This document shows, in pieces, positions 1-6,368 of a DNA stretch of 18,495 nucleotides. Under the pieces are notes generated by a model. The model did no database searches and was not told where the DNA came from. It worked only from the letters and a program-made list of their open reading frames with translations. Source of the stretch: Pseudomonadota bacterium (GTDB lineage: Bacteria; Pseudomonadota; Gammaproteobacteria; Burkholderiales; Burkholderiaceae_D); contig JAEZLB010000211.1 in assembly GCA_023435945.1 (NCBI GenBank), forward strand, positions 1 to 18,495, given 5' to 3'. A program made the position numbers and the translations under genes. Position 1 is the stretch's first letter, and each line of letters opens with the position of its first letter.

Positions 1-1209
1 CCACTTGTACCAACTGCACCAAACGCGGTTATGGAAACGCCTCAAACTGGGTCCGTTCCCATTCACGCCAAAGTAGTTGAAGTGACCCTGTACACGTCTC
101 ACAAGCGATGCGTGCTGCTCTGATACGGGCAGGTGCCGATGATCTCGGCACCATTCGTACACGGCTCGTATGGCCCGCATCAGACGCGCACGTCGGGTCT
201 TGCATGAGACCGTCCAGCTCCCTGTGCGGGTTCTGCGCCAATACCAGCAGAACCCCAGGAAGTCGAAAGTCGTGGGACTTCTGCCTTCACTTCGCGACCG
301 CGGCGGTCTGCGAAAATCCAGCAGCCGAGTCTTCTGCGGATGCAGGGTCAATCCAAAGCGCTCCAGTCGCTGACTCAGCACCGCCATCACACGTTGCGCG
401 TCGTCCTGTCGCTCAAATCCGAAGCAACCACCATCCGCATAGCGCACCAGGACGGCTTTGCCTCGCAGACGCGGTTTGACTTCTTCAGCGAACCACAGAT
501 CGAGCACGTGGTGCAGATAGACGTTGCCGAGCAATGGCGATAACGTCGAACCTTGAACCGTACCCAAGGACGGCTCGGAAATCTCCTCCCCGTCCCGCAC
601 CCCCACATGCAAACATTTGCCGACCAGCCGCAACATCGACCCGTCGGCCACCCGCCTCTGGAGCATCTGCGACAAGAGAGATCGGCTCACGCTGTCCAAG
701 AAGGATGCAATATCAAACTCCAGAATCCAGTTCGCCTCGCCTACACCCACCGCTCGGGTCAGCGCACGGACCGCATCGTGCGCACTGCGACCGGGACGGA
801 AGCCATACGAACAGTCCAGAAAGTCCTGCTCGTAAACCGCTTCCAGCACCGTGCGCAGCGCGTTCTGCACCACCTTATCTTCGATGGTGGAGATGCCGAT
901 CGGCCGCGTCCGACCTTTCTCCTTAGGGATGTGCACCCGTCGGATCGGCTGGTGACGATATCGCTTCGTCCGCAGCCGCTCGTGCAGATCCTTGAGATTG
1001 CTCTCAAGCTCCTGCCCGTAGTGCTCCTTCGTGATGCCGTCCACGCCAACCGCCGCGTCATTGCGCAGCCGGCCAAAGGCCCCGGCCAGCAGTTCTACGT
1101 CGATCAGGTGGGCGAGCGAGTGGAACCTTCCGGCAGGCTCCCGTTTCGCTCTCTCCGCTACCTTGCAAAGTTTCGTTGACATGTCCAGCGACGTCGAAGC
1201 GTCGGTCAT
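1..1209 (-). CDS. ltrA: Group II intron reverse transcriptase/maturase (3' end beyond the window), catalytic YADD changed to YADG
   Basis: Intron-encoded protein that would splice its own intron RNA and reverse-transcribe it during retrohoming. Read on the minus strand from ATG at 1209, 403 codons are open to the left edge. Visible landmarks: the N-terminal RT block with GVDGI near residue 56, RPIGISTIEDKVVQ near 102-115, YGFRPGRSAHDA near 135, the motif A aspartate in FDIASF (D166), a diverged QGSTLSPLLGNVYLH block near 219-233, then RYADGGCFGF near 256-265. The family has YADD here; codon 260 (430-432) is GGT, so the second catalytic Asp is Gly. A thumb/maturase region follows, with TFDFLGF near 314 and GHFNYFGVNGN near 375. 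A Shine-Dalgarno-like GGAGGG lies just upstream of the ATG. The protein lies within domain IV of the intron annotated next to it. Relatives are about 420-460 aa, so only the last few dozen residues are missing. Splicing may survive without RT activity; retromobility probably would not. Confidence 0.9.
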   Translation of the reverse strand, partial: MTDASTSLDMSTKLCKVAERAKREPAGRFHSLAHLIDVELLAGAFGRLRNDAAVGVDGITKEHYGQELESNLKDLHERLRTKRYRHQPIRRVHIPKEKGRTRPIGISTIEDKVVQNALRTVLEAVYEQDFLDCSYGFRPGRSAHDAVRALTRAVGVGEANWILEFDIASFLDSVSRSLLSQMLQRRVADGSMLRLVGKCLHVGVRDGEEISEPSLGTVQGSTLSPLLGNVYLHHVLDLWFAEEVKPRLRGKAVLVRYADGGCFGFERQDDAQRVMAVLSQRLERFGLTLHPQKTRLLDFRRPPRSRSEGRSPTTFDFLGFCWYWRRTRTGSWTVSCKTRRARLMRAIRAVYEWCRDHRHLPVSEQHASLVRRVQGHFNYFGVNGNGPSLRRFHNRVWCSWYKW

Positions 1210-1737
1210 GTTGCCCTCCGCAAGTTCACATCAGCACGGGCCGCCTTTGCTCGCCCGGGGCCGCGCGCCATGCGTTCCCCGAGGTCACCGCTCATATTCG
1301 GCCCTCCGACTCCCTGCTCTGCTTCGCCTGCGAACTCTGGTTCCCCTCGTTCGCACCTACCTCGCACGATCACTCGTGCTGGACAGACAGGGCCTCCCAG
1401 ATGACTGGTCCATCCTCTTGAGCACGCGCCATGGTCGAACACCCCGCCGGTTGCGCCGTGTCCTCGACCTCTCAAACGGACACAGCGCTGCTGCCTTCAG
1501 GAACCACGACGCCTTGGGCAACCGGAACGACGGAAATTACGAAGCTGCATTCCCATGGCTCACACTCTCGCGTACCTACGTATCGCTGCGACAGTTGCCT
1601 GCCGCCTCGCAAGGCTCGCTTCCGACCAGCGGGTCTACGCTTTGGCCGGACGGGATTCGCACCCGTTGAACAGATACTCCGAATTTCTGAACGTCGCCGA
1701 CGACGTTCTTCCCTTCAGACCAGCCTTTCCTGGTCAC
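1210..1737 (-). mobile_element. Group II intron, 5' RNA domains (I to start of IV)
   Basis: The 528 nt between the maturase start and the interrupted transposase have no gene and fit the structured 5' part of a group II intron in the same orientation as the maturase. The proposed 5' end on the minus strand is GTGAC at 1737-1733, compared with the usual GUGYG. It is followed at once by a GACCAG/CTGGTC stem and then, further in, by GGGTGCGAATCCCG, a small hairpin typical of domain I. The boundary is chosen because the transposase reading frame stops resembling its family at exactly this place (after GGLHH). The 3' domains V and VI lie beyond the left edge, so exon joining cannot be checked. The exact first base is uncertain by a few nucleotides. 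Confidence 0.65.
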
Positions 1738-2716
1738 TTCCGTGGTGCAACCCTCCGAGTATTCGTTTGGCCTGAACCAAACGAAAATCATCGAGCCGAT
1801 GCCGCGACTTCGACAACGGCACGGTCGAATTCGCGGGAGGGTCGGGAACGCCAGGGCCCAAGGCTGAGTGAGGACGTCCGCGATTGTAATGCGCCACCCA
1901 GGTTTTCAGCGTCTGCCGCAGATGCGCTTCCGAGAGCGGAATGAGCCAGTCCAAACATTCACGGCGAAGGGTCCCGAGTACGCGCTCACAAATGGAGTTC
2001 GCTTTTGGACTTCTCGGCGGGCTCTTCAGTACGCGCAGACCCAGCCGCTGGATCGACGCATCCACCTCGGCCGAGAAGATGCTGTCGCGATCGTGCAGCA
2101 GGTATTCGTATCGCTCCTCGTATCCCACTGCCTCTCGCAGCTGCTGCCGCGTCCATTGCGCAGTCGGATGCGCTGTCACGTTAAAGTGAATCAGTCGACG
2201 GCTGTGATGCTCGATGACGACGAGCACGTACAAGACTCGGAATGTGCTCGTCACCGCGACACAGAAATCACAAGCGATGATGGCTCGTGCGTGATTTCGT
2301 AGGAAGGTCGACCATCGTTGATCTCCGCGCGGCCGGCCTGGCGCGGGTCGCGGCATGTACTTGGCCACCGTGCGTGGTGACACTTGAAGCCCAAGTTTCA
2401 ACAGTAGCTCGTTCGCGATGCGCTCTTGACCCCACCCAGGGTTCTCTCGCGCCATCCGGCGGATCAGCTCGCGTAGCTCCTTCGGAATCGGGGGCCGCCC
2501 TGACCGACACTTCCACCGCCACCACAGCCGGAAGCCCGCTCGATGCCAGCCAACCAGCGTTTCAGGCCGGACAATCACCAATGCAGATCGCCAGTCGAAC
2601 CAGCGCGATAGAAACGTCAATGTTACTCGGGGGGCGGCATCGACCCGCTTCGGCTTCACGCCGCGTTCGCGATATAGCGCCAGCTGGCGACGCAGAAACA
2701 GAATCTCCGCTTCCAA
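1715..2716 (-). CDS. DDE (rve/integrase-core) transposase, interrupted by the group II intron
   Basis: Transposase of the integrase-core type (IS3/IS481-like; exact family not assigned). From the TTG at 2716 the protein is 333 aa: a helix-turn-helix region (SRWFDW...IVRPETLVGWHRAGFR, residues 37-63; ENPGWGQERIANELL, 91-105), then the catalytic core with D150 (ACDF), D209 (HDRD) and E244 (ICERVLGTLRREC), spaced DD(34)E, and the terminal HYNRGRPHSALGPG. The triad is complete. Two defects are visible. The last eight residues (GSDQERLV) and the stop codon come from the inserted group II intron. The N-terminus is cut short by an in-frame TAA at 2720-2722; upstream, the same frame stays open to a GTG at 2800-2798 and encodes RLAWDLLQWCGFLLRPR, which looks like the normal family N-terminus. 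It is therefore probably a pseudogene. Confidence 0.85.
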   Translation of the reverse strand: MEAEILFLRRQLALYRERGVKPKRVDAAPRVTLTFLSRWFDWRSALVIVRPETLVGWHRAGFRLWWRWKCRSGRPPIPKELRELIRRMARENPGWGQERIANELLLKLGLQVSPRTVAKYMPRPAPGRPRGDQRWSTFLRNHARAIIACDFCVAVTSTFRVLYVLVVIEHHSRRLIHFNVTAHPTAQWTRQQLREAVGYEERYEYLLHDRDSIFSAEVDASIQRLGLRVLKSPPRSPKANSICERVLGTLRRECLDWLIPLSEAHLRQTLKTWVAHYNRGRPHSALGPGVPDPPANSTVPLSKSRHRLDDFRLVQAKRILGGLHHGSDQERLV

Positions 2717-2860
2717 CGATTAACGCGGCCGAAGCAAGAACCCGCACCACTGGAGCAGGTCCCAGGCCAGGCGAACGATGATGGAGAACGCGCTCAGCAC
2801 GCCGCGATAATGCGATAGTTACGGCAACGGGCCACTCCGAGGGCCACGATCGAGTTTTTG
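1738..2860 (-). mobile_element. Insertion sequence carrying the DDE transposase (left end beyond the intron; right end approximate)
   Basis: The element holds the interrupted transposase and its ancestral 5' part to 2800. The right edge is a guess between the ancestral start and the parDE promoter region at about 2880; I found no convincing terminal inverted repeat. The left end lies past the 3' end of the intron, outside the window. A fragment of a second copy in the same orientation is at about 3645-3823. Confidence 0.5.
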
Positions 2861-2881
2861 CGGACGACGGCACTCCCGTTA

Positions 2882-2896
2882 TGGCATACTATGCCA
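2882..2896. promoter_or_regulatory. Perfect 15-bp palindrome upstream of parD, candidate ParD operator
   Basis: TGGCATACTATGCCA has two exact 7-bp arms around one central base. It lies 26 bp before the parD start and contains CATACT, which could be part of a -10 box. ParD-type antitoxins are DNA-binding proteins that repress their own operon at such sites, so autoregulation by ParD or the ParD-ParE complex is the natural reading. No strong -35 box was seen at the ideal distance; TTGCGG at 2858-2863 with TATGGC at 2880-2885 is a possible pairing. Confidence 0.6.
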
Positions 2897-2922
2897 ACTG
2901 GTCGGTCACACAGGGCATTCGC

Positions 2923-3213
2923 ATGGCGACTCGAAATGTTGTCCTGACTGAGCATCAGGAAAAATTGATTGAGGGGCTCGTTAGCTCCGGCCGCTACCAG
3001 AACGCAAGTGAAGTGCTGCGCGAGGGGCTTCGGCTCGTGGAGAGACACGAACTGGAAGACAAAGCACGCCTTCAGAATCTGCGTGAGGCGGCGCGGCTCG
3101 GTATGGCCGATATCGAAGGCGGTCGCTTCCGCGACTTCAATTCAAGCAACGAGCTGCGAGAGCACTTGGACGCTCTGGCTCGAAAAGCCGCGCGACGGAC
3201 CACCAAGCGGTGA
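2923..3213 (+). CDS. parD: ParD-family type II antitoxin
   Basis: A 96-aa antitoxin that would bind and neutralise the ParE toxin encoded next. The N-terminus (ATRNVVLTEHQEKLIEGLV, then SGRYQNASEVLREGLRLVE at about residues 21-39) is the typical ParD ribbon-helix-helix DNA-binding domain. The charged, less ordered C-terminal half is where ParD proteins wrap around the toxin. I chose the ATG at 2923 over the upstream in-frame ATG at 2881, because the upstream one falls next to the operator palindrome and would add 14 residues not seen in the family; AGGG lies about 8 nt before the chosen start. The stop codon overlaps the toxin start by 4 nt, so the two are translationally coupled. With parE, this is the only clear plus-strand gene in the window. 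Confidence 0.9.
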   Translation: MATRNVVLTEHQEKLIEGLVSSGRYQNASEVLREGLRLVERHELEDKARLQNLREAARLGMADIEGGRFRDFNSSNELREHLDALARKAARRTTKR

Positions 3214-3569
3214 ACGAAGCGAGGCGCCGGTGGACGGTTCGCCTCTCGGCTGCCGCCGAGAGTGATTTCACGCACATCGTTGAATGGACCGTTGAGCATT
3301 TCGGTGCTGCGCAGGCGCTCGTGTATGCCGAAACAATTTCTCTGGCGATGGCGGCACTTTCCGAAGGCCCTTCGATTACCGGCGCCCGGGCGCGTCACGA
3401 AATTCTAAAGGGCCTTTACAGTCTTCACGTGGCGCGCCAGGGCCGAAAGGGCCGGCACTTCATCATGTATCGCCTTGACCGTTGCAACCCGGACAGGGTG
3501 ATCGAAGTGCTACGTGTACTGCATGACTCGATGGATCTTCCGCGCCACCTTGATACGAGCGACCAGTAG
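3210..3569 (+). CDS. parE: ParE-family type II toxin (RelE/ParE superfamily)
   Basis: A 119-aa toxin starting at GTG (3210), overlapping the antitoxin gene as GTGA. The order VRLSAAAESDFTHIVEWTVEHFG (start of an alpha-helical hairpin), a central helix, then HEILKGLYSLHV and GRHFIMYRL and VIEVLRVLHDSMD (C-terminal beta strands ending in a typical LRVLHxxMD) matches the ParE fold. ParE toxins studied so far mostly poison DNA gyrase; the target here is inferred from the family only. Length is slightly above the usual 95-105 aa because of an extended N-terminus. The module sits between two copies of the same insertion sequence, consistent with acquisition and with stabilising this region. No frameshift is seen and the pair looks functional. 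Confidence 0.9.
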   Translation: MNEARRRWTVRLSAAAESDFTHIVEWTVEHFGAAQALVYAETISLAMAALSEGPSITGARARHEILKGLYSLHVARQGRKGRHFIMYRLDRCNPDRVIEVLRVLHDSMDLPRHLDTSDQ

Positions 3570-3644
3570 CGCTGGTCGGATGCGCACTCATCGAGCGCGC
3601 ATTACGACTTGGAACGAGCCGCTCGCATCGTTGGTACTTCGGTC

Positions 3645-3823
3645 GGAAGCCCGCTCTGTGCCAGCCGATTTTCGTCTCCGGCCGCACCACTACGAGAGCG
3701 CCACGCCAATCGAAACAGCGTGACAGTAACGCCAACGTCACTCGGGTTGTCGCCCCCCCCTCGGCTTCACCCCGCGTTCCCGATACAGCGCCAGCTGCCG
3801 CCGCCGAAAGAGTATCTCCGCCC
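3645..3823 (-). pseudogene. Fragment of a second copy of the same DDE transposase
   Basis: Minus-strand DNA here resembles 2531-2714 closely along its whole length and in the same orientation. Translated, it gives AEILFRRRQLALYRERGVKP in one frame and then TRVTLALLSRCFDWRGALVVVRPETKIGWHRAGFRP in another, the N-terminal 65 or so residues of the transposase at 1715-2716. The frame switch falls in a run of eight C at 3753-3760. Homology stops abruptly at about 3645 and about 3823, and no catalytic core remains. It is a dead remnant. Confidence 0.85.
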
Positions 3824-4189
3824 ACGCTGATCGTCGTATCTCGATCCAGAACTACGTCGTTCGACTTATTGGACAGTACGGGGTGGAACGATCGGCGGAG
3901 CGGACGGTGCTGGCGCGTTGATCGAGGAGGCGTTCCCACCATACTTTTCGATCAGTTCCCACTTCCTTTCATGAGCTCCATCAGCCGCGCTTCGCTCACC
4001 GCTCTGCTCCCACCGGACCACACCTGGGTGAGTAGGCCGGTGGCTTACGCCGGCCTACTCACCCAGGCAATTTGCCAGCCCCGGTATCAGGGTTGCAAGA
4101 TTGCAATCGTGCATTTGGCGAGCGGTTGTTCGCGGCTCCGGCATCGACGCTTGGGGCTCAGCCAAAGCACCATGCGAGCGCCGACCAGA
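3824..4189. other. Gene-free stretch between IS remnant and S9 peptidase
   Basis: About 365 bp with no convincing gene. It contains the long inverted repeat at 4023-4067. On the minus strand, 3866 to about 3965 reads as an open tail (KWELIEKYGGNASSINAPAP and a proline-rich end to a TAA at 3866-3868) that looks like the 3' end of some gene whose upstream part is not recognisable. I do not identify it. The stretch probably collects leftovers of mobile elements. Confidence 0.4.
4023..4067. repeat. Perfect 18-bp inverted repeat with 9-nt loop
   Basis: The arm CCTGGGTGAGTAGGCCGG at 4023-4040 is exactly complementary to 4050-4067, with loop TGGCTTACG. It lies 123 nt past the stop of the S9 peptidase gene. 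It would form a very stable hairpin in RNA from either strand. No run of T follows on either side, so it is not a classical intrinsic terminator, although it could still end or protect the mRNA of module 1. Confidence 0.85.
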
Positions 4190-6349
4190 CTACGTCCCGG
4201 CATCGAGCGGGTTCGCCCCCTTCCCCTGCAACCAATAATCAAACCAAGCGAGGTTGCGGCGGTATGCATCCATGAGCAGCGCGGGCTCGGTCAGGCCATG
4301 ACCACTGCGCGGATACATGATCAACATGGACGGAACTCGATGATGCTGGAGGGCGTGATAGAACATCCTGCACCCTGCAGCCAGCGATGAGTTCACGCCG
4401 CATTCCAGATAGATCGGCGTCCTCATCTGGTGGGTTCGATGCAAAGGCGACTGCTCGATCGCCAGCTGCAAATGCTCGGGTGAATAAGGATGGTCGAGTC
4501 CTTGCATGTGGCGGCTGAGCTTCGCAAAGGCCGATATGCCTGAGTTAAATCGCCCACCGACAATGTCGAGCAGCGGATCGCCCGCCGACAACGCCTTGAA
4601 ACGGTGAGTAAGCGCAGGCGCAAGCGAAGTCAGGTAACCGCCATAGCTCAAACCCATCATGCCCAGTCGTTCCGGATCGGCCTCGCCGCGACGGATAAAA
4701 AGATCGACGCCGTCGAGTACGTCCTGCACGCCATTCACCCCCATGCTCCGCTCAGAGCCGAGCGCCTCGTGAAAATCTTTGCCGTATCCGGGACGTCCGC
4801 GCGTATTGATTGCCAGAACGACGTAGCCGCGCTGAGCCAGAAGCAGCGCCGGATATTGATTCGTGAAATTGAACTCGAGCGTCGCCATGCCCGGCCCGCC
4901 CTGCACCCACACTACCAGTGGATAACGCTTGTCCTTGCGAAAGTCAGCAGGCCGCAGCACAGCTGCCTGCACCTGCCACTTGCCGTCAGAACTTGGCCAA
5001 GAGACAAGCTCCACAGAAGGCCGGGTGAATTTTTCGAACTCGGGATTGGCGGTGAACACCTTTCGCGCCGCGAATGGCTGCATCGTCGCGGTGTATATTT
5101 CCTGGGGTTGGACAGGCGATTCCCTCGTGTAAGCAATGCGCGAGCCGTCCCCTGAGAAAGAGAATGAGCGATACAAATGCGTCGTGTCTGGCGTCAGTCT
5201 CTCCACCGCGCCTGTCCGCACACTCAATTTGAACAGATGATATGAAAACTGCAGCGACCCGGAGAAGTACAGCGCATTCCCGCCAGGGGACCAACGCAAC
5301 AGCTTCGCACCCGCATTCGACATCGCCCGCCATTCGTCTCCAAGAAAGCGAGGCGATCCACCATCAACGCTAACCACTGCCGGCCACGCTTGCTGCAACC
5401 AATCCTCCACGCCGTTCTGCGTGAGGAAGGCGATCCAACGACCGTCCGGCGACCACATCGGTTGGGCCTCGCGTCCAGGCATTGCGACCAGTGAGCGCAG
5501 CGCCCCAGTCTTACGGTCCACGATGTATAGATCCGCCCGCATGTACGAGCTGTAGCTGGCATCCCCAGCCGCAGTGATCGCCAGTCGGCTCGCATCGGGC
5601 GCCCAGTCGAAATCCAGCACGTTGAGCGAAGGCGGCGTCAGACACTGCGTCTCAGCCGTGGCCGGCCTGACCGTGCACAGCCTCGCCGCTTTCGCACGAG
5701 TCCACTCTCCCAACCATTCCAGATCCACACGAACGCCATGCAGCGCCTGCTCTTCTGCGGGCGTCTCGGATGCACCGGCCGTGAACGCCAGGAACTGGCC
5801 GTCCGGCGACCACTTCAAACCCGCAGGCAGATTTCCCGCACGTGTTCCATCGATGCCGGCGAGCACTGGAAGGTTCAATTTCAGAGGCCGCGAGACGAAG
5901 TCCGCGATGGTCGTAATCCACAAGCCAGGCTCGGCACCGTTGTCCGAGAAGTACGCCAGCGTCCTGGAATCGGGAGACCATCGAGGCGATAGCGCGGAGC
6001 CGGCCATCTTCAAGTTGTGAGTCAGCTGCCTCGGCGACGCTCTACCGTCGCTGGCTGTTACGTAGAGATCCAGGGTTCTGAGATTCTTCGCCGAATCGAT
6101 GTGCTCCAGCTGGAAGGCAATCCACTGGCCGTCAGGCGACATCGCCACGCTGTCGAAATGGCCGGATCCACGCACGGAGACGAGATTCTCAACCGAGATA
6201 TCGACAGCCGCCGCGCTGCTCACCGGGGTCATCGGCGTACCCAGCGCAAAGCTCGTTGCCAGAGTCAATAGAATGCGCCTGAGCGCCGAGACAGCGGGAG
6301 AACACGAACTCTGAAGGGGCGCGATCGAGCTGCTTTTTGGTGAAATCAT
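4190..6349 (-). CDS. Exported S9-family (prolyl oligopeptidase-type) serine peptidase, module 1
   Basis: A 719-aa serine peptidase likely acting in the periplasm. An N-terminal signal region (RRILLTLATSFALG, residues 24-37, with a probable cut after SSAAA near 48) is followed by a beta-propeller with repeated blades (SPDG at 71, SPDS at 125, SPDG at 181, SPDG at 300, SPGG near 354, SGDG near 399). The alpha/beta-hydrolase domain starts near 460. The nucleophile is Ser568 in GLSYGGY, and the oxyanion region is WVQGGPG near 481-487. His684 is in YPRSGHG. At the place where S9 enzymes usually have the triad Asp, this protein has Asn653 (GVNSS, codon AAC). It starts 19 nt after the receptor gene, so the two are almost certainly co-transcribed. 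S9 enzymes trim or cleave peptides; lasso-peptide isopeptidases belong to the same fold and often sit beside FecIR/TonB genes, but the GLSYGGY motif here looks like an ordinary S9 peptidase. The substrate is unknown. Confidence 0.88.
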   Translation of the reverse strand: MISPKSSSIAPLQSSCSPAVSALRRILLTLATSFALGTPMTPVSSAAAVDISVENLVSVRGSGHFDSVAMSPDGQWIAFQLEHIDSAKNLRTLDLYVTASDGRASPRQLTHNLKMAGSALSPRWSPDSRTLAYFSDNGAEPGLWITTIADFVSRPLKLNLPVLAGIDGTRAGNLPAGLKWSPDGQFLAFTAGASETPAEEQALHGVRVDLEWLGEWTRAKAARLCTVRPATAETQCLTPPSLNVLDFDWAPDASRLAITAAGDASYSSYMRADLYIVDRKTGALRSLVAMPGREAQPMWSPDGRWIAFLTQNGVEDWLQQAWPAVVSVDGGSPRFLGDEWRAMSNAGAKLLRWSPGGNALYFSGSLQFSYHLFKLSVRTGAVERLTPDTTHLYRSFSFSGDGSRIAYTRESPVQPQEIYTATMQPFAARKVFTANPEFEKFTRPSVELVSWPSSDGKWQVQAAVLRPADFRKDKRYPLVVWVQGGPGMATLEFNFTNQYPALLLAQRGYVVLAINTRGRPGYGKDFHEALGSERSMGVNGVQDVLDGVDLFIRRGEADPERLGMMGLSYGGYLTSLAPALTHRFKALSAGDPLLDIVGGRFNSGISAFAKLSRHMQGLDHPYSPEHLQLAIEQSPLHRTHQMRTPIYLECGVNSSLAAGCRMFYHALQHHRVPSMLIMYPRSGHGLTEPALLMDAYRRNLAWFDYWLQGKGANPLDAGT

Positions 6350-6368
6350 TACTGCGGCTCAGCAGGTA

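Noticed and set aside
1031..1669. 212-codon plus-strand ORF and other ORFs over the intron RNA
   Set aside because: They lie opposite the maturase start and structured intron RNA and show no family features.
4023..4067. Integron attC site or intrinsic terminator for the long hairpin
   Set aside because: No attC core sites (RYYYAAC/GTTRRRY) at the ends and no T tract after the stem.
4190..6349. Calling the S9 protein a lasso-peptide isopeptidase
   Set aside because: Context fits, but no lasso precursor or maturation genes are visible and the nucleophile motif GLSYGGY is that of general S9 peptidases; kept as a hypothesis only.
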